DNA of 64,000 nucleotides from Balanoglossus misakiensis (taxonomy: Eukaryota; Hemichordata), in the NCBI GenBank assembly GCA_040954595.2, contig CM082578.2, forward strand, positions 10,168,001 through 10,232,000. The letters are read 5' to 3'. The notes beneath the pieces are model-generated. The model worked only from the letters and a program-made list of their open reading frames with translations, was not told the DNA's origin and did not search any database. A program made the position numbers and the translations under genes. Numbering within the stretch: position 1 is the stretch's first letter; each line of letters begins with the position of its first letter. Below are positions 10,285 to 22,200 of the stretch, piece after piece.

Positions 10285-13200
10285 CTGTAACAGGGAAAGA
10301 AAAAAGAAGAGAATGTCACTGGAAACTTTGTAATCCTCAATTTTATCTAGCCAAGACTACTAGCCAACATACAACATGTATTTCAATATATATCACAAGT
10401 GTTCATCATTGTTCCGATATGAGCTTTCAGATTATCGTTCTTTCGGGGGCAGTGCCACAGGTTCTGGTAACATTGCTTGGATTAGCCGCATCGAACGGCT
10501 TCATCAAAGCAGAGTTACTAGAACGTGTGGACTGTGCGAACAACAGAAGTAGATCATGCTGTTGAGTCCTCATAAGCGCATTCATTCTCATGATGGCAAA
10601 AAAGAACTAGTCATCTGTGCAACGTGTGTTGGCCCGGGATCCACCACGCAACTGTGCCGAAAAACAGCGTTTTATTATTCCAGTCATATTTACATTTCAG
10701 TCCGTATTTCAGTAAGTCTTTCCATGCCACTAATTTCATCACCAGACTAGAGGAGTGTCGCGTTCCTTGTAAATCCAGACAACCATGTCCATTGTATTTT
10801 TTGCCGCTTGACATACTTTTCACGCCGTACTCTAGAGCCATAGCTTGGCGAACGAGCCATTTTACCGGCGGTGATGACATCTCACTTGGTTTCGAGTATT
10901 TGTTTTTTTTCTGCCTTTTCACGCGTCTTTAGTTTCAAAGCAAAGTGTTGCAACATTCTTTCTGAGATGCCTGTCAGAAGTTACTGCTACTACAATGGTG
11001 ACGTCACAAGTGTATGGGCAAGTGGAAACGATGGGAAGAAAACGCCGATCTATTGCAATGTCAAGTACTGCAGATTTCGGTTAATTTTCGTGAGGGAAAG
11101 ATGGAGAGAAAGTTTTTTTTTCATTCGCGTGATACGGTGATTCGACTCGTTCGATATATCTACCGCAGCCTATCGACGCCTGCCTGACCTTTTCATGGAC
11201 CTCAGGCTGGTTTGCCCCAAACACCGCGCATACAGCATCACTTAAGAAGAGATATTCCACGTCATGCTTTAATGCAAAATGATGCATGCGGCCAAGTCCC
11301 AAAGTGCTGGAAACATCTGAAGGTACTAAGAAAAATAAACCCCGATGCGAAGGCCCATCAGTCATCATCATCGCCAACTAACCAGTGCGAAAACACAAGT
11401 GTATCATGTGTATCTAAGTGCGTTGTTGGCCAAGCAAAGAAAAAGGACTTTCTTGAAATTCGTCATCGGCAGACCACCCATGGAAGAACAGGCATGTGCA
11501 CCGAATCATACATAATACACTGGTCACCACCTTGTCGATCCGTGTCAAGGCCTGATAAGAGAGAGTTCATTCCGACTGTCTCTGATGTATCCTGACATTT
11601 TTAGATTTATGACTCGATGTCCCGGTAATACCGCGTCTGTGACGACGTAACGTAAAGGATATTCAAGAACAATAAATTTGGTCGTAAAGGTACACTTTTA
11701 CGTAAAGCGACAAGGTATTTGAGTAAATCCTTGATTTTTAATGATACACTTGCACAAACACGCTGATTTGCCTATTGATGAGGGACAAAAGTCATTCTTC
11801 TGTTGAGGTCATCGTCAATGGTTGTTCCGCGTGTTCTGCTTATGTGCTTGGCATAAACGATCGTCTATTTTAGTCGAGATCGACGTCTACTTTCTCGTCA
11901 TAGAACGCCCTCTACGTCCATATTGGATATCAAGGTGTGAGTCTCGAGATATCGAATCTGTGGATCCCCCCCCCCCAAAAAAAAAATAGGTTCAAAGAAT
12001 TGTGTTCCTCTCTTCATGTTTGTTCGATTCCAGCGACCCATAATTTCTTAGACCTTACGATGAGAAAATACACATAAGTGTACCAGCCCTTAGAGCCAGA
12101 AGAACCACAACTACTGATAGTAAATCTGCTTCTGGAACGCAGTGACAATATAGGAGGTTTTAAAGTGATATATACTGTATTATATTATACCAGTATATTG
12201 ATGGTGTAAATCACGCTATTTGATTGGTCGAGACACGACACGTGACCGTGATATATTAGCCATATACCACAGTCATATATCATAATCAAAGACAATGCCT
12301 TTTTAAAATGTTTTATGCAAAGTTTCAATATACTGGCATAATATAATAGCAATAAAACACCCCCAGCCATGGTATATCACTCGATTTTGACCAGTTCAAC
12401 TCCATATACGCACTCGCTATCGCTCGTGCGTATATGTCGTGAACTGGTCAAAATCTCGTGGTATACCATGGCTGGGGGTGTTTTATTGCTTAAATATAAC
12501 TGAAATTCCCATGTTAAAACGCCAACTTTGTCTCTGATGTCGTCGCGAGCCTCGGGCACCGTGTGAGTGTTCCCACTTCGACGTTGGTGCAAAAACAAGC
12601 CGCGATCAGCGTGAGTTTCTGATTGTGATTGTCGGTTACGCAACGAACAACTCTCTGGATGGTCCCCTTCCAAACGCGGAACCTGGGGGCAATATCTAAT
12701 ATGTTCTGGGAAGGTCATATACAATCCCCCTTAAGTAGGCCGGATAGCGCAAGGAATGCGACTCATCAGGACTCACGAGACAGCAATGAATAGAGGAAAA
12801 AAGTAAAGGTGTCAATTGAATGATGTCAGCGAGAATGTGCCCCATAAATCTCGGATTAAAGTACGGAAGTTACCAATGGCATACCGAGAATACTGACAAT
12901 CTTCGTCCGTGTGTATAGCAAGTACTTATTCAAGAGTAATGGCTGGGGTGGGGTAGTAGAAAACGAGGCCTATTTGATCAAATGAAGTATGTTCGATGCA
13001 CCCTGGCAAGCAGCGTGGTTTAAGGTGAATTCCGCGTAACTGATATTTTCTTTGTATCAAATTTCCTGTCTCAAGTGTGTGTGTGTGTGGCTTGGACAAA
13101 CTTGGTGTGAAAAAAAAAAACTGCGGGGGTGAAAGTCTTCTCCACTGGGTGCGGGAACCATGATTCTAAAGATATTACATCCCCATACGATTACTGTGGT

Positions 13201-16200
13201 GTCAGTTATGTAAATCAAAATGTGTAATACAGCATTTCGCTTGCAACAATCACGATAAGTTTTCATTGCTCTTTTGAAACTTCAGTTGTTTGCTTATTTT
13301 TAGCCTGAAGGGTTCGCTCCTTTCCCGAACTCTAGACAAACTCCCTTGACGGTCCCAAGAGAAGCACTGCTGCGCCTGTCCTTGACGGCAAATCAACGTA
13401 ATGAGGCATTAGGACGAGGAAGCATCTCTCAATACAAAGACCATAAAAGGTTCAGCCCCTAAAGCGGGGAATAACTAAAGCTAATACGAATTACCAGCGT
13501 CTCGGTTGGAGTGCCAGATGTTTCCGTGGGACAACCATTCTCTATTCCTTTGCTAATATACAAAAGCCATGTATGCATGTATATGTACTAGTATGTATGT
13601 ATGTATGTATGTATGTATGTATGTATGTATGTATGTATGTATGTATGTATGTATGTATGTATGTATGTATGTATGTATGTATGTATGTATGTATGTATGT
13701 ATGTATTTATGTATGTATGTATGTATGTATGTATGTATGTATGTATGTATGTATGTATGTATGTATGTATGTATGTATGTAGGTATGTATGTATGTATGT
13801 ATGTATGTATGTATGTATGTATGTATGTATGTGTGAGTATACGTGAGTACATATAATGCAAAACACGGTCATCAATATTTTAGCTGGAGTGATAGCATAC
13901 CTGGGTTTTAAGTGGAATTTCAGAAACGCGAATGTAGACAGTTTCGTAAACAAGTCAGCGAAAAACCCGCAAGATAAAGTGGATCGCATTGACCGAATTC
14001 ACTACAAGGTCTTGATTACGGGGTGGCTTCACGAAATACATGTCACAAGTAGTGATAAATTGTTACTCTGGCCACATGAAAAAAGCCCGCTTTGTTTTTG
14101 AAAAGGAGTGGTTGCGAAAAACACAATAAATAAACTGAATTCTTCTCTGTCAGGAGAAAACAAACTTCGCTGGGCAAATCGGGATATCGTTTCGAGGGAG
14201 GCTTTGGTTTATTTCCAAACCTTCGATCGGGTCAATGTTACAAGCGCAGGCAACAAATCTGTTTGTTGCCATTTCAACTGGCTTTCGTCCACTGCCTTTA
14301 TTACACGTCTGACGAATAAACTTTGTTTTTTCAAGCTTTGTGGCACTCACGAGAATATAAATCTGAAGTAGTGTTAGTTTGGTCTGGGCGCAAGAGCAAT
14401 CACTCTAATTGTGTGACAACCCCCCGTCACCCCTTCCCTGGCCGGCGAGTGTTGAGTGCTGTTTAGTCCCCCCCCCCCCGGTTTGCAAGACATGTATTTC
14501 ACGGATCTGCGAGGCCGCCCCGTCCCCATGTGCAGTGCAGACAATGCCTGACAATCGAAGTAGGCATAGTCCATTGCTCCCGAATACAAAGCATCATCCG
14601 TCTTTTAGTGCTGCCCCGGGGGCACACATCTCGTTCTTCCATTTTTTTCTGCGAGTGACAAAATGCTAACCGACTGTGATCCAAGGCGCTGGGTGTAGTC
14701 GGTGGGCCACACATATACACCACACCTCTCATTACCAAGGTTTATTTAGACACAGAGTGAGTTCGCCCCACCAGGCTTGAAACTTCCCAAAGTGAATACA
14801 GAGAAGCATGTTGGACTGTGGGGCGGGGGGTGTTCGGGTAGCCCCCTCATGCTTTATGACCGAGGGGCAGGATAGTTAGTTAATTTGTTTTCCGAGTACA
14901 TGAATCTGTCTGCAAAGAACCAACATAAACACGGCCTTCGTATCATTCTGGTCCGGTGTTTTGAATGACAATGTGCCGGCAAAACACTGCACACTCGAGT
15001 AAATGTCACTTGGACCTACAACACATTCGTGGGGTGAAGGAATCCACGGCCAAGATCGCACAAGGGTTCTCACTGATCCCACGCCGGGCTGAGTTCAGTT
15101 CTCCTCCTCCACCGTCGCACCACCTGCCTGAGTCGAGATCTCGTCTCTCTCTGTAAACACTGCCGCCGGTGAATTTTCATGAGCGACTAAACGGTGCAGT
15201 AACTGCTCGCCTGGCTGTCGGATTTAATTAAAATCCCCGACGAATCCAGAGTGAATTGCGGTTCGTGTCTCGAAGAATGGATTAAGCAGGGCTGGCGTTT
15301 AATGTACTCAAAAAAGTCAATTACTCCGAACCTTTGGCGGGTAATTCGCGGGTTACCACGCAATTGGAAAGTGTTGGTATACCCTTCAAAGCATGCCCGT
15401 TCTTGCCATCAATGGTGGCAATAACCCGTGCCTTTTCGAGGACTGAAACCATGCATATTCAAGCGAGGAGTTTCGATAATTGAGTGGAAATGCACATGTT
15501 TATACACAATTCGCCTGAGATTCGGACCAATCATCCCGTCTCGAACGTGCTATTACATGTAATTAACCCCACTGCTAAGAAAACTCACAAATTAGCACAG
15601 ACTGTAAAACAATAAACTTATTATCCCACCCGTGGCTAGGTGTTAATTGTTTTGTTTTGACGAGGTGTGGCTGGCCGCTGCGTGTATTCCAATAATCACG
15701 TACTGCACTGCACATGGGCGTAAATTATGGGACGTGTCAAATTAGCCTCGCAATCAAGGTTGTCGTCGATGTTTGTCTGGGTTTCGAACAAAGTTTTCTG
15801 CCTGCGTGAAATGAGAAAAACATAATCATCCCAACCTGCAAAGCTCTCGCGTGGGCCTTGGCTATCAAATCACTACACTGTGCACTGAAAAGTCATTTAG
15901 CGTAGATAGTGATTATCATCTGCTTTGGTTGAGTGGGATTTTTTGGCGTATACACTTTTGCTGACTTCGTTTACCGCACACCGGCGGCCAATCAGCCCCG
16001 CCTGTGATTGATTGTGCCACGGGAATCTACAGGGAGAAACCTTTTTTTGTGTTTCCCCATCCACGGCAGAAATGGGGACATGTCTGTCCGGACAGCGGCG
16101 GCAATTAAAATCAAATAAATCTAAAAGCCCGGGGTTGTACGATGACAACATGTACAAAACGCCTTCAGTCTGGAAGGCTATTGCTGGAATCCACCGAGGA

Positions 16201-19200
16201 ATAGCCCCGGCATTCGCCCGGCCTTTTGAAGCTGAACCGCTGCGCTCTTTCTTTCACAGGAGGATTAGTGTGAGCCACTAAACTTCGAAGACTCAATTCA
16301 CCTGCCTTCGCCGCGCGCTTTTCAGGCGACCCTTTTATTCCATAAAGGGAACCTCTTTGCCGCTGTAGCTCTGGGCCAGTGTACTCTGTACTGTCAGCGG
16401 AGTCTCCCTTTTCACCGGTGCCGTAGCCTGCCATGGGGACTGGCTGTTTTCTGACACGCACGTAAAGTCCCCTCTAAGCAAAACATACCCGATGAATACA
16501 ACTGGACATTGTGAATGCATTGTCAACACAGGCGGACAAGGGCGTCCCCAGAAGACTCGCTTATTCCTTGGGTTCTAATTTCAAATCGTAGCCGAGGGGG
16601 CTTCTGTGATCTGTTTTCATTGGGTGCGTTTTCTTAAGATCTCAGTCAATATTAAAGTTTTTTCTTTAAACACGGGCCCTTCAGTTAGATTCATGAATGG
16701 TTAAGCATTTTGCCCTTATCTAACGGATAAACAATTTTCAATGGGAGACGGGGCCGTTTATACTGCTGTAGGTGAATTGACACCGGTGCGAGCCAGCCAT
16801 GGCAGGCATCCGCAGCCACTTCAGGTCCCCAAAGCTTGCAGAGAATAATTCATCTCCTCCACACGTCTATACTCGGAGCCACACCTGTACTGGATGCCAT
16901 CTGAATCGTCTAACACTAGACCACCATGCCATGGAAACAACCACAAACTTATTCCTTTCCTTTTTTCATGTCTGCGTGGGTACACCGGACCTGGGAATAC
17001 GAGCATGATATCCAACAAGTCAGATGATCTCGCAAATGTTACTTCTCGCACTGATTGAAACCCACTAAAGTACATCACACTATAGCTCACGATCACATTA
17101 GATGGTATATCTCACAGTCACTCGTAAACGGGGTAGCCGTGCGGGGGACTGCACTGTGACTTAGAAATAACTAAGACGTAGCGCATTTTGCACGTGACTG
17201 TGTGGTGTGTCTGTGCGGCGTACATGCAGGTGGGGTCATATTTCGAGTGCCGAACATTCTCGCCCAGAGCTGAACTTGCTCGCCGGGAATTATCGCCGTG
17301 TTCGCGGCATTTTCTACCACCATTGGTGTTTATTTGAAACTTGGATCGTATAAATAAACGACGGGCGCAAATTACGCTTGTTTCAGAGCAAAGGCCGAGT
17401 GCCCAGTAGGCTAAAGATTTACAGATATTTACAAGACGCGGCCATTTATCAGTTTGAGCAGAACCTCTCCGCGGGCACGAGGGCTGAACAGAGAACACCG
17501 TTAGCTCGGAGACTCCCAAGATTCCCTAATCATTTTATTGTCAGTGCCAATCCATGTATACTTTTGAAGCCTTTCAGTGTTAAGTATCTGTGGTTAATTA
17601 GATCTTCTTTTCTTAAATAGGGCCATTCTCCCTCTTCTGGTTGATTCCTCAAAGGGGGGAGGCGATGACGCCTTTCAAGTGTCGTTAGAATTTTTTTTTG
17701 CACTGTGCCGGAAAGGCCCCGAGTCAGTCGAAACACGCTTTGGCGGGATGCTGCTGTGTTCGGAGTTCAACCGAATCCAAAATCAGTGGGCATGTATGAG
17801 CAGTGTACCCTTTGGATTCGAATGATTCCACGCAAGCTGCAGTCTTCGCGAGATCTGGCACTTATTAAAAAGTGTGAAATTTCTCGAACGGTTTAAACGT
17901 ATGATGCTTCGCGGAACCGCAATTGTTTCGGCGCACTCCAAATTCGCGTTCGAAACGCTATAGCAGACATCTTCTGCCAGAAAAGCATCAATCGTAGAAG
18001 TGTAAATTCCCAGCAATTTGCATGATTCGCGAAGTAACTTCACCGAGTCGTTTTGCATATGTCAATAAAGTCTTGTCGTCATTGTCCCGTTTTGTAAACA
18101 TATTTTGCAGCGGAAATCGTAACGAAACGACGAGAGCCAATTCACACCGGTCACTCTGTCCGAGACCTTTTGTTCGGGAGCTGCGACGCATTTCTAAGAG
18201 AACGGTAATTGTCTCCGAGGAGGGAGGGAGGTGGGGGGGGGGGGGGACATCGGCAGCTGTCCAGAGCCAGATGATTGATGGCTCGCATTCCTTGATAGCT
18301 CGTTAATTATCACCGACATACCCCCTTATTTCAACAACTTATGATTCATCATGTCAAACACAAGCAACTGTTGGCCACATTTTATTGTCAGCGAACGATG
18401 CATGTCAAACGGATCGGTCAGAGTGGCATCGCCGGGTTAATATCTTCTGTCACCCTTGTGGAAGCATGCTCCGAGCCTTCAGCGCCAGTTTATTGCACCC
18501 AACTTTTTTTTCTCTCGCCACAAGTCCCATTACTTCTAAGTTCCTTTGCTTTTATGTCCTGGCTGCAGAAACCACATACTTTGCGCCGGAGTCTATTTCT
18601 TTTGTCAGCTCTCAATCTGCGATAAGGCACTTAACATTTTACGGCGCTTGTTGAGTGGCAAAGTATCTGTGTTCATGGTGTTAGGTGGGGGAGAGAGTGA
18701 GATCAGAAACCAGTTTATTGCCCGCTGCGTGTCTCCCACCTCGCCTGAAAAGAGACAGAATCCACATCAATCATCCTCTTCGCCTCTGTCACGGAGGGTG
18801 GAGATGGCGTTGAATAATTTTGATAACCTGTTTATTTCTTCGTGTTGTTTTGTTTTTGTTTTGTTTGTCCTCGTTGATGAGCGGTTTAAAGAAAAATCCC
18901 AAATCCGATCAGGTGGTGTTATCTCAGCGTTTCCTCATAGCTTGTTCTCCGGGGAACCCGAACTCGATCGTAAACTTCTCACGACGGATTCGCTGGAACA
19001 ATGCGCTGGCAAACACCTGCGCAATGTTATGTCGTTGGCATTCAGGTTCTGCGACATTGAGCCGATTTTTACGCACATGCGAAAACGGAACTCCCATGAA
19101 AGGAAGATGGTCTTGCGGGTGGGTTGTACAAAAGATTGAAGGTTTTAACGCTCTCTAAATTGGTCTTGCTAACTTGATTAATTGGAGGCATGGTTACAGA

Positions 19201-22200
19201 GCCTTTAGATTTGTCATGGATGGCCCCCCAGAATCGCAATGGCCGTGTTCAACAACTCCGATTGTACATTTTAACATTCGACATAACTTTCTCTCGTTTT
19301 ATATCTGATGGGAGTTCGAATTGGCAGTTTTCGGATCTGTAATTGGCTCTTTAATACAACATTTCATAGAAGAGCTAGTAAGGTGCTTACCAAAGTTAGC
19401 GCTGGCAATTTTGAAAACAATTCAAATAATTGTAGTTTGAAATGTGCAATTCCGATATCCACACGCTTTCACGCCTGCACTGTTGAGTATATGAAGAGTA
19501 CACAGTAACGGGGAAAATCTCCGGTTCGTGTGTACATACGTCAAAAGTTTGGGGTGAGTTTTGAAGAGAGTGACTGTCTGTGTATTCTAAATTATCAACA
19601 CACGGGTCAAAGGTTAAATAGATAGAAAGGAGTTCTGTGTGATCTGATAAAATAAACAAGCCCCCAATACCCACACAACGTTCACTGAGGCCCAGAGTAC
19701 TGTCCCACTCGTCAAAAGCAAATTGTATTGGGCGATGAATTTGGACAGGTATATCTTGAAAACGGGTTAATGTCAGGCATTTTTAACGTTGCTTCGCACT
19801 ATATACATCCATCAGCTCGGGCACAGCACTGAATGCGACAACCAGCGCAATAATCGAGCCCCCCCCCCCCCCCCCCCCTTGTGAGGTCGTGCGAACACAC
19901 CAGAGAATGCATGCCAAACATCTTCTGTATGGCGACGCTGGAGCTTCTTTTGTTTGAGGAGCCTCTCACTGACTTTCTGACCTGCCAAACTCGGCCTGTT
20001 CATTCTCTCGGATGGAAGGCCACCTTTTTTGCGTGCCTTTTAGTGACCATTATATCAGCCTCAGTACATTCCAACAGGAGTGTCCGGGTTAAAAAAAGAA
20101 AGACTCAGTAAATTACCGTTCTCTGCACAAGCAACAAAAACACCAACTTCACTCTCCTCTGAGGACTAAAGTAAAGAAGTCACATTTGATCCGACTGACT
20201 CGGGAAATGCACATACGGAAACAAAAGATGTCACGGCTAATTACAGCAGACACCGGGCGGCGGGGCCAATTAAGTCCATTTACCTAGATTTTTAGGACAG
20301 ATTTAATCTAAAATTAACGGAATCATTAGACTATAGTGTCAGGCCTTTCATTCCTCGAGGTATTGACTTGGAGAGGGGGGTAATCCTGGAGAGTTGTCAT
20401 TCGCGAGCTGTCAGAGGAAATTATATGACTTGAAAAAACCAGCATGGCGAATTACACTCTCGGCCAATTGACAAACGCTTGGGAATATGTGAGAGAGGGG
20501 ATACGCTTTCAGGTTACTGACAAAGGGTCGGCCCCGCCAACTTATTAATACGATAGCGCGGGTTTGAAAGAACGGCATGCCCCGCGCTTTGTGCGTCTCA
20601 CTGAAGTTTACAACTGCACGGATGTCTAACAACCGGCTCACAATGGATGTTTTCACTACCGCGGATAAGGAGACGAAAGTTCCCTTTTTTTGATCAAGAA
20701 GGGATGGGGGAGTAGATGAAAAGGCGTCTGTGTTTCCTCGGTATGTCTGAGCACGGTTTAAAAGTGGACCAGAATATGTCAGTGTTAGTTATAATGAACA
20801 CTTGTGGGTGCTTCCTATGAAATACGACGAAAACACGTCCGTCGGCGACTGTTAGGCCGGTCTGTGGTGTGCTTACCGGTCGTTGTTCGTGACCTACTTC
20901 AAGTGTTGGTGCATGTTCTAGAACTTGCAATCAATTATGGAAACCACTTTTTAAAATAATTATTTTCATTTTGGAATATGTGTTTACATGTAGGTTCCCT
21001 ATTGGCTGTAAACCCCCTTTCTCCTGAATCAATTCACAGCAACGACAGTATTTCCCCACAAAAGCAACAGCATTTCGTCGTTTAGAAAAAGTAAACAGGA
21101 TTTGTCGTTTGAGCGACTTCGGTGATGGTCGTACTAGATTTCTGGTCGTGTAGACCTCGAGGGTGATGTTGTAACGTGAGAGGCATTGCTTGTAAAGAAC
21201 TTGGTTCGATATGGTACACTAGCGTATAGTGTTTCGAATCAGCGACTACTCAGTACAAACGTTTGAAATGGAGTTCGGAAAACTCTTATCAAGTACTTGA
21301 GCAATCAACATATACGGGCTACACGCGGTTAAAAGCAATAACACCCAACTGTGCGATAAGTGTCTTCTAATAGTCCAGAGTGGCCGCAGTGGAGTATAAA
21401 TGACGACTGTTTTTGTCTGTCAGATTCCTCGTTTATCATACCCACATGACCCACCTTCCACTGCACAGTCGCGCGGTGAAAGCGCGGAAGATAAATCATT
21501 AAAGTTTTGGACGACAAACCACAAGCTCCCTCTCGTGGTCACTGGTGGGGATATGGTTTTCTGTTATTTCTCAGTACCGCCGATAACTTGGTATTTAAAG
21601 GAGAATTAGTATAAGTCTCGCGAGAAGACTTCAGCGTATATGCATGAACGCACCACATACATGTGCTGTTTGAGTGACCGTGGTTGTCACTGGCAGACGC
21701 CATGTTTGAGCAGCATTGGGAGATAACGGGAATTGGCCTAAACCCATTATCGTCCCGGCGTCAAATACTTCCTCACCCAACAAACAAACGATAAACTTCA
21801 AGCGTTTTAAACTGTTGATCTTGCACTTGAAGAGAAGTGTACAGTCTTAAATAACTGTCCACTTCAGTAACGCCTTCACGATTTGCACAGATTTTTATCA
21901 ACCAGGAGAGAGTCTAGGGCAGACGAATCCTGCAGGAACGTTTGCTGGCGATGAATTGACGCAGACTCGCTGGCCGTCATGTACGTTAAATAAACAAACT
22001 GACCGTACTCTTCTTGTTAAAGCCATCCCGGACAATGGAATTGTGTATATTACTGTTAACAGCAAGCAATACGTGAGGGGGATAACATGCCAAAAATCGG
22101 ATAAAATCGATCTTTGTTAAACGAGACCATTCTCTCTGGCGGGTTGAACGTCCGCCTGCAAAGGGGATCCGGGGGGACGTCCAGAGATTTGACTCTCCGT

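Noticed and set aside
10440-11600. Cluster of 90-130-codon open frames on both strands in Wnt16 intron 3
   Set aside because: Frames on both strands overlap, no domain or transposase motif could be named, and none continues across plausible splice sites. Possibly an old degenerate transposon, but unsupported.
13553-13989. Repetitive MYVC / IHTY 'proteins' over the ATGT array
   Set aside because: Open only because a 4-bp repeat contains no stop codon; not genes.
18546-19139. 197-codon open frame inside Wnt16 intron 3, plus strand
   Set aside because: No recognisable family, unbiased composition, no splice context; long chance frames are common in GC-richer intron DNA.
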